A stretch of 64,000 nt of DNA from Vibrio sp. CAU 1672. Lineage in GTDB: Bacteria > Pseudomonadota > Gammaproteobacteria > Enterobacterales > Vibrionaceae. The notes beneath the pieces are model-generated. The model did not search any database. It saw only the letters and a list, made by a program, of their open reading frames with translations, and was not told the origin of the DNA. Shown here in pieces: positions 26,592-33,892 of this stretch. How positions within the stretch are numbered: the stretch's first letter is position 1; every line of letters starts with the position of its first letter. The DNA lies in NCBI RefSeq assembly GCF_029223195.1, contig NZ_JARHUF010000015.1:1-64000 (forward strand), given 5' to 3'. The position numbers and the translations under genes were made by a program.

Positions 26592-27431
26592 CTAGAGCAC
26601 GCCTAACTCTTTGAGACGTTCCATTAAATAACTCTGTGCAGTATAACGGTCAGACAACACCACTTCAGGCTTGGGATGTAAGAACAGTGGCAGAGAGATA
26701 CGTGAGTTTTCCTGACGCTCTCCGGTCGGGTTGATTACCCGGTGGGTGGTAGAGGGGAAATACCCTTCCGACGCTTCCTGCAACATATCGCCAATATTGA
26801 TGATTAAGTTACCAAAATCACATGGTACATCCAGCCATTCACCACCTTTGCTTTTGACCTGCAACCCGGGCTCATTTGCCGCAGGCAAAACGGTCAGTAA
26901 GTTGATGTCCTCATGGGCTGCTGCGCGTATTGCTCCGGGCTGCTCATCCCCGTGCATTGGCGGATAATGCAGAACGCGTAGTAACGTTTTGTCACTGTTG
27001 TGGATCATTTCTGACAACGCGACGGAAAACTTTTCCTTAACCTCTTTGGGCGCGTATTGTTCTATCCACCCGAGTAGTTCCTGAGCAAAGGCATTGGCAC
27101 GTTGGTAGTACTCAAGAATTTCATCTTTAAGTTGCGCTGGAATTTGCCCCCAGGGATAGACATGGAAGTACTCTTTAATATCTTTGACGGTATGCCCTTT
27201 GGCGATTTCCGAGACTGACGCCGGGAAAAAGCCATCTTGCGTATCCACATTAAAATGGAAGTTATTTTTTTCAGTCGAATTAAAAAACAGGTACCAGTTT
27301 TTATAAATTGATTCGACAAGTTGTTGTGGAATCGGGTGGTTTTTTAACACACCAAATCCGGTTTCTCTCAAAGAGGTGACGAATTGTTGAGCAGCGTCTT
27401 CCGCGAGATAATCAACGGTTTTCAGTTTCAT
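26592..27431 (-). CDS. 2-oxoglutarate/Fe(II)-dependent oxygenase, IPNS-like
   Basis: The 279-residue protein belongs to the isopenicillin-N-synthase-like dioxygenases. The N-terminal DIOX_N-type region has GFGVLKNHPIP (near residues 25-35). The iron ligands fit H-x-D in AAHEDINLLTVL (near 172-183) and the distal His in STTHRVINP, with the 2OG-binding Arg in SRISLPLFLHP (near 243-253). It should therefore be catalytically competent. The substrate cannot be deduced. It is divergent from the YjdF-like gene across 226 bp and has its own terminator. Confidence 0.87.
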   Translation of the reverse strand: MKLKTVDYLAEDAAQQFVTSLRETGFGVLKNHPIPQQLVESIYKNWYLFFNSTEKNNFHFNVDTQDGFFPASVSEIAKGHTVKDIKEYFHVYPWGQIPAQLKDEILEYYQRANAFAQELLGWIEQYAPKEVKEKFSVALSEMIHNSDKTLLRVLHYPPMHGDEQPGAIRAAAHEDINLLTVLPAANEPGLQVKSKGGEWLDVPCDFGNLIINIGDMLQEASEGYFPSTTHRVINPTGERQENSRISLPLFLHPKPEVVLSDRYTAQSYLMERLKELGVL

Positions 27432-27657
27432 AGCTTTGATTCTTTTATTTATTTAAGAGCGAGCTGAATTCTAATAACTGAAAGCGGTGTAAATCAAACT
27501 TTAATGAAATGTTAAGTGGTAAATATTTCATTATTGAGCGTTAAGACAGGCTATCAACAAGCTTAGTAATCATCGCATCGTTCAAAACACAATTGAACAC
27601 TGTACAATTGTATGTAAAGATGGGCGGCATAATATTCAAGGAAGCAATTATCTCAAC

Positions 27658-28245
27658 ATGAAAAGTACTTCTACCTTATTGCTGCTGACGATTTTTTATG
27701 CAGTTATCTTTCTGTTTTCGTCGATAGACCCCAGCTCTCGTGCGGTGTGGTTTGCCGAGATCATTCCGGCGGTTACCATTTTGGTGATCATTTGGGGAGT
27801 ATCAACCCGCCATCAGTTCAGTCATACTGCGTACATACTGATGTTTGTCTGGCTTTGCCTGCATACTATCGGAGCCAAATACACCTTTGCTGAAGTGCCT
27901 TTTGATGGCTTTAATCAGTTTATAGGTTCTGAGCGTAACAATTTTGACCGCGTCGCTCATTTCTCTATTGGCTTATACGCTTATCCTGTTGCTGAATACC
28001 TGATTACTAAAAAACGTATCAGTGCCCCACTCGCCTGTTGGTTCGGGTTGTTTGCGATTATGTCACTGGCTGCCGGCTACGAAATCATTGAATGGTGGTA
28101 TGCGGCGTTGGCTGGCGGTGATGACGGCATCGCATTTTTAGGCTCCCAGGGCGATATATGGGATGCACAAAAAGATATGTTGTGTGACACCCTTGGAGCC
28201 ATCTGTTCTTTATTACTGTTTAACGTCCAGCGTCGACTGGCTTAA
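27658..28245 (+). CDS. YjdF/DUF2238-like inner-membrane protein
   Basis: The 195-residue hydrophobic protein has about five or six membrane helices and the conserved acidic/aromatic patches of the DUF2238 (YjdF) family: GSERNNFDRVAHFSIGLYAYP (near 90-110), YEIIEWWYA (near 141-149) and GSQGDIWDAQKDMLCDTLGA (near 162-181). Function is unknown. Its last 33 bp overlap the end of cutA on the opposite strand, so the two genes converge without an intergenic terminator. Confidence 0.85.
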   Translation: MKSTSTLLLLTIFYAVIFLFSSIDPSSRAVWFAEIIPAVTILVIIWGVSTRHQFSHTAYILMFVWLCLHTIGAKYTFAEVPFDGFNQFIGSERNNFDRVAHFSIGLYAYPVAEYLITKKRISAPLACWFGLFAIMSLAAGYEIIEWWYAALAGGDDGIAFLGSQGDIWDAQKDMLCDTLGAICSLLLFNVQRRLA

Positions 28246-28548
28246 CCAGGTTAAATACGGATTAAACCCGTCGGCTATCGGCACTTGCACGACTTGGGGC
28301 ACTTCATAGTCGTGCAGTTCGATGATTTTGGATTCTACATCCGGGTATAAGTCACAGCGGGTTTTGATCACTAACAACCACTCCTCCTCGTGGCACACAT
28401 TGCCCTGCCACACATAGTGGCTTTGAATTGGCATTGTCTGAATGCAGGCCGCCAGCTCAGCAGCCAATAGTCCGTTAATGATCTGCTGGCGATTGTTTTC
28501 GCTACCAGCAGTACTTAAGACGATACAGTATTCGTGTTGTTGCGTCAT
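28213..28548 (-). CDS. cutA: Divalent-cation tolerance protein CutA
   Basis: CutA1 proteins are small, very stable trimers with a PII-like ferredoxin fold, genetically linked to copper/divalent cation tolerance. The 111-residue sequence shows the family elements VLSTAGSENNRQQIINGLLAAELAACIQ (start near residue 9, the conserved Cys near 36), SHYVWQGNVCHEEEWLLVIKT and the C-terminal HDYEVPQVVQVPIADGFNPYL. It follows the zinc-ribbon gene by 12 nt on the same strand and overlaps the YjdF-like gene tail to tail. Confidence 0.92.
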   Translation of the reverse strand: MTQQHEYCIVLSTAGSENNRQQIINGLLAAELAACIQTMPIQSHYVWQGNVCHEEEWLLVIKTRCDLYPDVESKIIELHDYEVPQVVQVPIADGFNPYLTWLSQSTLDVKQ

Positions 28549-28560
28549 TTCCTCAGCTTC

Positions 28561-28812
28561 CTATTTCATCGTGACTTTGCCGCCGATCATCTTGTATGCC
28601 GGCGTACCGCGGATCAGCGTTTCTCGGGCGAACTCTTGTCCACAATTCGGGCAAATACATGCCGTTTGGGTAAAGTCTTCCGCTATTCGCTCTTTAAAGC
28701 ATTTGACTAACGCGCCTTTGCCACCTTTGCGATACTTAAATAACTGCGTTTTACATTTTGTACAGCTCACTACCACAGTTTTGGCTGGTTGCTTTTTATT
28801 TGGTTTCGCCAT
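28561..28812 (-). CDS. Small zinc-ribbon protein
   Basis: The 83-residue basic protein has two CxxC pairs, CTKCKTQLFKYRKGGKGALVKC (start near residue 17) and CICPNCGQEF (near 53-62). This suggests a single zinc ribbon with a lysine-rich N-terminus (KPNKKQPAK). It may bind nucleic acid or a protein partner; nothing more can be said. It is sandwiched between the SgrR-like gene (7 nt upstream) and cutA (12 nt downstream), so the three form one operon. Confidence 0.8.
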   Translation of the reverse strand: MAKPNKKQPAKTVVVSCTKCKTQLFKYRKGGKGALVKCFKERIAEDFTQTACICPNCGQEFARETLIRGTPAYKMIGGKVTMK

Positions 28813-28819
28813 TATTTGG

Positions 28820-30505
28820 TTATATTTCCGGTTTTACCCAAACCTGGCTGAAGTCAAACCAGCCCAGGGCATTGCACTTCGCGTTCTGTAACGCACCGCT
28901 ATGATCTTTATTCACCCCCAGCCAACAGTGAAACATTGGGATTACCTGACAGCTTTTGACTAACTGACGGCCAAGTTCGCGAGCAGGAAAGTCCGTCAAC
29001 TGCCCGCCTCGCCAGCGCTCGACCAGCGAATACCAGTTGGCAAAATCGCAACCTGAGCTGAACTTCTCAATATCACTATAATCGAGCAGCCAACCTGCCA
29101 GCGCATCGTTTCGGTTAGTGGCGATCCCCATCGCCTTCACCCAAATATCAATCTGTTTAGGCTCAGGCGCTTCGTTGTCATAGCGGACGAACTCGACGCT
29201 GATACCGTGGGGTTTCAGCAGCGCCCGGATCCCATTGGCGATAACCGGAAACATCGGGTGTTTCTTCTGATAAGCGACAGACAGAGTTACATCAGTTTTT
29301 GGTACCGGCTTGATGCTACCCGGCAGCAGATCAATCCAGCCTGGTTTTAGTCCATAAGCTTGTAAAAGCCCCAGCTCAATGACTTTGTCCTGAGGAACCA
29401 AGGCGTAAAGTTGATAGCTGTTCAAAGCCTGCGATAAAAACTCTGCCCAACGTGGGTCTTTGGCAATACCGTCTTGTTTGTTGAGCAGTAAGAAAGTGCA
29501 TCCGGGATCAAGCTCCACTTCATCCGATGACGATTGACGTTCAATTTGCGGCTTAGACAGGCTTGGGTAAACCATAGAAGAGTACGCTTCATCAATCACC
29601 CAGACTTCGACCTGATCGAGCAGTGGCCGGTAGCCAAAATAACCATCGAAGGCTGTAAGGATCAGGCGCTTTTCATCGTTAACTTTTACCTGGAATGGTC
29701 CGGTGCCGATGGGTTTTTTGTCGTATTCATCGCTGCGTAAAGTCTTTGATAACAGAATCTTAGCTTGTGATTCACTCAGTGCCAGAGGCAAGTAACGATC
29801 CGGTTTGAGCAGATGGATATCAATCACCCAGGCTTCAGGCGAGCTGACGCTTTCAATATGGGCGAACAGATTTAAACGGCGCAATGCGAGCAAACTTTCA
29901 ATCACGCATTCTGTCGTGAGTAAATCGCCACTGTGAAAGCGAACCCCCCGGCGAAGGTAAAAACGCCAGTGGGTATCAGACAACGACTCCCACGTATGGG
30001 CCAGATCGGGTTGCAGTTGTTCGTTGTCATCCAGTTTGGTCAGGCCACTAAAAACCTGCCGGGCGATGTGCTGTTCCGAGCGACGCATTGGCTTATGCGG
30101 GTTGAGCATGGCCAGAGGGCGGTAATAAGGCAAACGAACGACTTGCTCACCCTGGCTGTGTTGCAGCCCCAAATAGCCCTGAATAACCTGAGTCAGTTTA
30201 GCAGCATCATTATCAAGCGCGTCGAGTGCCTGACCGATTTTCCCTTCATCCAGATAACGCCGGGCCAGGTTTTCACTGACATCACTGCGATTGCGTTTAA
30301 ACCTCAGGGTAGACAACTTACCCCGTCCTGCTGCGGGGTGCCATTCTATCCATCCCTCCTCTTCTAGCTTGTTGAGTACGATCCGTGCGTTACGGCGTGT
30401 ACAAAAAAGCGCCTCAGTGATGTCTTCCAGTTGGACTGCGGAATCTTTCCCGGCGAATTTCTCAAATAATGTTTCAAATTGAACACGTAATCGTGGGCTA
30501 CTCAT
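28820..30505 (-). CDS. SgrR-like transcriptional regulator with solute-binding domain
   Basis: The 561-residue protein joins an N-terminal winged helix (residues about 1-75: LEDITEALFCTRRNARIVLNKLEEEGWIEW) to an SBP_bac_5-like oligopeptide/solute-binding domain (about 120-550). That is the plan of E. coli SgrR, which senses sugar-phosphate stress and activates sgrS. There is no signal peptide, as expected for a cytoplasmic regulator. No sgrS/sgrT-like element is visible nearby, so the ligand and target may differ. It heads an operon with a zinc-ribbon gene and cutA. The start lacks a recognisable Shine-Dalgarno. Confidence 0.87.
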   Translation of the reverse strand: MSSPRLRVQFETLFEKFAGKDSAVQLEDITEALFCTRRNARIVLNKLEEEGWIEWHPAAGRGKLSTLRFKRNRSDVSENLARRYLDEGKIGQALDALDNDAAKLTQVIQGYLGLQHSQGEQVVRLPYYRPLAMLNPHKPMRRSEQHIARQVFSGLTKLDDNEQLQPDLAHTWESLSDTHWRFYLRRGVRFHSGDLLTTECVIESLLALRRLNLFAHIESVSSPEAWVIDIHLLKPDRYLPLALSESQAKILLSKTLRSDEYDKKPIGTGPFQVKVNDEKRLILTAFDGYFGYRPLLDQVEVWVIDEAYSSMVYPSLSKPQIERQSSSDEVELDPGCTFLLLNKQDGIAKDPRWAEFLSQALNSYQLYALVPQDKVIELGLLQAYGLKPGWIDLLPGSIKPVPKTDVTLSVAYQKKHPMFPVIANGIRALLKPHGISVEFVRYDNEAPEPKQIDIWVKAMGIATNRNDALAGWLLDYSDIEKFSSGCDFANWYSLVERWRGGQLTDFPARELGRQLVKSCQVIPMFHCWLGVNKDHSGALQNAKCNALGWFDFSQVWVKPEI

Positions 30506-30585
30506 AAAGGGGGAAATTAGATGGTTATTATTGGTGCTTTTAGTTTCCTCATTTTTAGGCGAAAGTGCAAATTAAGTAGAGTAAA

Positions 30586-30819
30586 TTATTGAATATCAAT
30601 TCCTATTTGCTCGGCCAGCTGGCGCAGCTGAACGTCATCATCTAACTTAATGGACCATTTACACTCGGCGCCGTGCGCCAATACCACGTTTGCCCCCCTT
30701 CCCAGCAGTTGAATCGCATCGCTGTGGGCTTGCAGTGTCATCATGGCAGGCCCGGCTATCTTGATGACGATTTCATGCTGTGTCGCAATGATCTTACCTA
30801 ACGAAAACTCAATAACCAT
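30586..30819 (-). CDS. Small conserved protein (DUF3389-like), unknown function
   Basis: This 77-residue protein has alternating hydrophobic strands (VIEFSLGKIIATQHEIVIKI) and a C-terminal helix, without signal peptide or membrane segment. It resembles short Vibrio proteins that I associate with DUF3389, from memory only. It lies 10 nt downstream of the MenI-like thioesterase gene on the same strand, so co-transcription is likely. Confidence 0.65.
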   Translation of the reverse strand: MVIEFSLGKIIATQHEIVIKIAGPAMMTLQAHSDAIQLLGRGANVVLAHGAECKWSIKLDDDVQLRQLAEQIGIDIQ

Positions 30820-30829
30820 AACCCAATTC

Positions 30830-31258
30830 CTATGCTGAACGGTTTTGTTTTACTGCAATGGTGAGGCGACTTGTGCATACCAGGCGCTTTCGCTCATCGG
30901 TAATATCAATTTGCCATACCTGGGTCGATACCCCCAAAAACACAGGTGTTGCGGTACCAATCACATGGCCACTTCTCATCGCGCGGACATGATTGGCGTT
31001 GATGTCCAGCCCAACACAATAACTGCCCTCAGGAACACAAAAATTCGCCGCCAGTGAGCCCAGCGTTTCAGCCAGTACAACCGACGCGCCGCCGTGCAAC
31101 ATTCCAAGGGGCTGATGGGTAATACTGGACACCGGCATGGTTGCACTAAGCGAGTTGTCACTAAAGTCGGTATACTCAATCTGCAAGTGTTCGATAAGAG
31201 TGTTCTTTGATGTGGCGTTTAGTATGTCTAAACTGATTGGTCTTTTCCAAATACTCAT
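30830..31258 (-). CDS. menI: Hotdog-fold acyl-CoA thioesterase (MenI/YdiI-like)
   Basis: The 142-residue protein aligns well by eye with E. coli YdiI (MenI). It has IWKRPISLDILNA at the N-terminus, LSATMPVSSITHQPLGMLHGGASVVLAETLGS (near 37-68, including the HGGxxxxLAE catalytic motif), VGLDINANHVRAMRSG (near 82-97) and STQVWQIDITDE. MenI hydrolyses DHNA-CoA in menaquinone synthesis, and the same fold also cleaves other aryl/acyl-CoAs. No other men genes are in the window, so the exact substrate is not certain. Confidence 0.85.
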   Translation of the reverse strand: MSIWKRPISLDILNATSKNTLIEHLQIEYTDFSDNSLSATMPVSSITHQPLGMLHGGASVVLAETLGSLAANFCVPEGSYCVGLDINANHVRAMRSGHVIGTATPVFLGVSTQVWQIDITDERKRLVCTSRLTIAVKQNRSA

Positions 31259-31438
31259 ATTGATTCCGGTATTATCAATGGGTTGCGGCTAACTGCGTTC
31301 AGCCGCACATTTTTCGCAACCATATTGGTTTTGCACGAAGTAATCGTCAAGCGCTTACTATTGAATAGGTTAACTTATTTTTCGTTGGCGTTATACTTAG
31401 ACAACATCACTAAAGCCCACCATAGTATGGAGTTTATT

Positions 31439-32227
31439 ATGAGGTCCTGGATTAACGCCTCCGCTCTGATCGCGCTCGCTGGATTAACCGCATGCAGCGC
31501 GTCACCAACCGGCCGAAATCAGTTCTTAATGTTTTCTGATCAGCAGATGTCGTCACTCGGCGCGCAGTCTTTTGAACAGATGAAGAAAGATACCCCGATC
31601 AGCAGTAACAAAAAAACTAACGCCTATGTACAGTGCGTTGCCAGGCACATCACGGACACCATACCGCCCCAGACAGGCTTCAAAGAGTGGGAAGTGGTGG
31701 TTTTCGATAGTGAGCAGATAAATGCTTTCGCCCTGCCGGGCGGGAAAATCGGTGTTTATACCGGGCTGCTTAACGTTGCAAAAAACCAAGATCAGCTAGC
31801 CACGGTGATTGGCCATGAAGTTGCGCATGTGCTGGCCGATCACAGCAACGAGCGTCTGTCTCAGAGCCAGTTGGCAAATACTGGCCTGTCTATCGCCAAC
31901 CTGGCGATTGGCGCTTCTGAATATAAAGAATATCAGCAAGTTACCATGGCAGCGTTAGGGGTTGGGGTTCAGTATGGGGTGTTGCTCCCTTATGGACGAA
32001 CTCAAGAATCTGAAGCGGATGTGGTTGGGTTAGAGTACATGGCAAAAGCCGGTTTTGATCCACAACAGAGTATCGCGTTGTGGAAAAACATGAGTAAGGC
32101 ATCCGGGGGATCGCAGCCTCCAGAGTTTTTCTCAACCCACCCTTCGCACAGTAGCCGGATTAAAGACCTTCAGGCCACGATCAACAAGTTACCCCAATAC
32201 ACTGCCAATAAACCTGACTGCAGATAA
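31439..32227 (+). CDS. M48-family metalloprotease lipoprotein
   Basis: The 262-residue protein (start at ATG 31439, GGAG 6 nt upstream; the longer frame has 52 unsupported residues) has a lipoprotein signal with LTAC lipobox. It carries the zinc protease motif HEVAHVLADH and the third ligand in ESEADVVGLEYMAKAGFDP. It belongs with the LoiP/YcaL-type periplasmic or outer-membrane M48 peptidases that act in envelope quality control. The C-terminal THPSHSSRI is typical of the family. A strong terminator follows. Confidence 0.92.
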   Translation: MRSWINASALIALAGLTACSASPTGRNQFLMFSDQQMSSLGAQSFEQMKKDTPISSNKKTNAYVQCVARHITDTIPPQTGFKEWEVVVFDSEQINAFALPGGKIGVYTGLLNVAKNQDQLATVIGHEVAHVLADHSNERLSQSQLANTGLSIANLAIGASEYKEYQQVTMAALGVGVQYGVLLPYGRTQESEADVVGLEYMAKAGFDPQQSIALWKNMSKASGGSQPPEFFSTHPSHSSRIKDLQATINKLPQYTANKPDCR

Positions 32228-32232
32228 TAAAG

Positions 32233-32255
32233 AGCTCCGAGTTCGGAGCTTTTTT
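32233..32255 (+). terminator. Intrinsic terminator of the M48 protease gene
   Basis: AGCTCCGA (32233-32240) and TCGGAGCT (32243-32250) form a perfect stem with a 2-nt centre, followed by TTTTT, a few bases after the stop codon. Confidence 0.85.
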
Positions 32256-32528
32256 ATACGCTGACGTAGACACCACTCATAATCTCTTTCAACCATACAC
32301 TCAAAACGCCTCCTGTCATTATCCAATAAAGCTCGTTTACTGCCCGTATTGCCGAGCCTTTAAGCATAAGTTTGACGAAAGCATTCTGGTCGTACCATTT
32401 TTTTAAAAAATATCACGATAATACATGGCCTTATAAGACTGCATTTGACCTATGCAGCAAATTTATACAGCAATATGCGCTCAATCTTTGACAAGTTGAA
32501 CAACATAGAATTAACATGTCATTTACAA

Positions 32529-32545
32529 AGTGATTGTAAATCACT
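32529..32545. promoter_or_regulatory. 17-bp palindrome in the fadL-volA promoter region
   Basis: AGTGATT, three bases, AATCACT form a perfect 7-bp palindrome about 85 bp before the fadL start. A second, overlapping one pairs ATTTACA (32521-32527) with TGTAAAT (32535-32541). The spacing (7 bases between TGA and TCA) does not fit CRP. The remainder of the 400-bp gap (32256-32628) is AT-rich and holds no gene. Confidence 0.4.
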
Positions 32546-32629
32546 GCAATTACAACACGTGCATTCGTACCATAACAATTACAAAGACTTCGGTCCGCAA
32601 TAAAACATGACACCCTAGGAGGGTCAAGA

Positions 32630-33871
32630 ATGAATAAGAAGCACTGCTCTCTGCTGACAATTTCAATATTGTTTGCGTGTAATGCCCACTCCGCAGGATT
32701 CCAGGTTGCAGAACATTCGGCATCTGGCCTGGGCAGAGCATTTTCCGGTGAAGGTGCAGTGGCAGACAATGCGAGTGTCCTTGCTCGTAACCCTGCCGCT
32801 ATGACTTTGTTTAAAGAGGCACAGTTCTCTGGTGCTCTTTCCATTGTCGACCCTGAGGTCAATGTCTACGATACTAAATATCAAGAACAATCGGATGATG
32901 TCGCCCCGCTCCAGGTTGTTCCGGCGGGTTATTACATCAGCCCGCTCAATGATAACTGGGCCTGGGGCTTGGGTATGTTCACCACTTATGGTGTTGCGAC
33001 TGACTATCCGAATGACATTGCAGCCGGTGATATGGCTGGCGACACTTCCCTTGTTTCAGTCAACATCAACCCAAACCTTGCCTACCGCATCAACGATGGC
33101 ATCAGTGTCGGAGCTGGTGTAAACCTGGTTTATGCCGAAGCAGAATTGACCCGTCACAAAGGCACTCTGGCTCCTCTCTTTGGTGATCACAGTAAAAAAT
33201 CTGACAACTTGATTGGCATGACTGGCGAGACCTTCGGCTGGGGATGGAATGTCGGTGCCCTGTATGAAATCAATGAAAACCACCGTTTTGGCTTTGGCTA
33301 CCGTTCAGAAGTGGAACTGGACTTTGATGAAGGTGAGTTTAGCAGCTACGACTCTGGTATCGCTTCAGCCACTAAAGTAGATGGTCGCCTGAAAATCACC
33401 CTACCGGCAATTATTGAATTATCGGGTTTTCATCAGTTGAACGATAACTGGTCGCTACATTACAGCTGGCAACAGACTGAATGGAGTACATTTAAAGAGC
33501 TCAAAGCCACTAGTCCGGATTGTACTGATGGTGTTTGTTTCTACAAGCCTGAGCATTATGAAGATAATAACCGTTATTCTGTTGGTGGTACCTACCAACT
33601 GAACGAATCGTGGACCCTGCGTGCCGGTTTTGCGTACGACGAACAAGCCGGAGAAGCGACGCTGAGCATTCCAGATAGTGACCGTTACTGGTACAGCGCC
33701 GGCCTGACCTACCTGATCAAAGAGAACCTTAGTTTAGACGCCGGTTTTGCTCTGGTACAAAGTGAATCAGGCTCGTTTACCGAAACGAACGCGGCAGGCC
33801 AAGAGATCAAGTTTGAGTCTGAGGGTAAAGCTTACATCAGCGCGATTCAGATGAACTACACCTTCAAATAA
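32630..33871 (+). CDS. fadL: FadL-family outer-membrane long-chain fatty-acid transporter
   Basis: The 413-residue beta-barrel protein has a signal peptide ending near NAHS-AGF. The mature N-terminus is the FadL signature AGFQVAEHSASGLGRAFSGEGA, followed by the conserved RNPAAM of the hatch (near residues 53-58). It brings long-chain fatty acids across the outer membrane. It lies 21 bp upstream of the volA-like gene, which indicates a two-gene operon. In V. cholerae a FadL homologue is likewise paired with the surface lysophospholipase VolA, which releases fatty acid from lysophosphatidylcholine. A good AGGAGG site (in CTAGGAGGGTC) precedes the ATG. Confidence 0.93.
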   Translation: MNKKHCSLLTISILFACNAHSAGFQVAEHSASGLGRAFSGEGAVADNASVLARNPAAMTLFKEAQFSGALSIVDPEVNVYDTKYQEQSDDVAPLQVVPAGYYISPLNDNWAWGLGMFTTYGVATDYPNDIAAGDMAGDTSLVSVNINPNLAYRINDGISVGAGVNLVYAEAELTRHKGTLAPLFGDHSKKSDNLIGMTGETFGWGWNVGALYEINENHRFGFGYRSEVELDFDEGEFSSYDSGIASATKVDGRLKITLPAIIELSGFHQLNDNWSLHYSWQQTEWSTFKELKATSPDCTDGVCFYKPEHYEDNNRYSVGGTYQLNESWTLRAGFAYDEQAGEATLSIPDSDRYWYSAGLTYLIKENLSLDAGFALVQSESGSFTETNAAGQEIKFESEGKAYISAIQMNYTFK

Positions 33872-33892
33872 TAGGGTTAACGGAGTAAAACA

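Noticed and set aside
32529..32545. CRP site before fadL
   Set aside because: The half-sites are AGTGA and TCACT with seven bases between them, whereas CRP needs TGTGA-6-TCACA.
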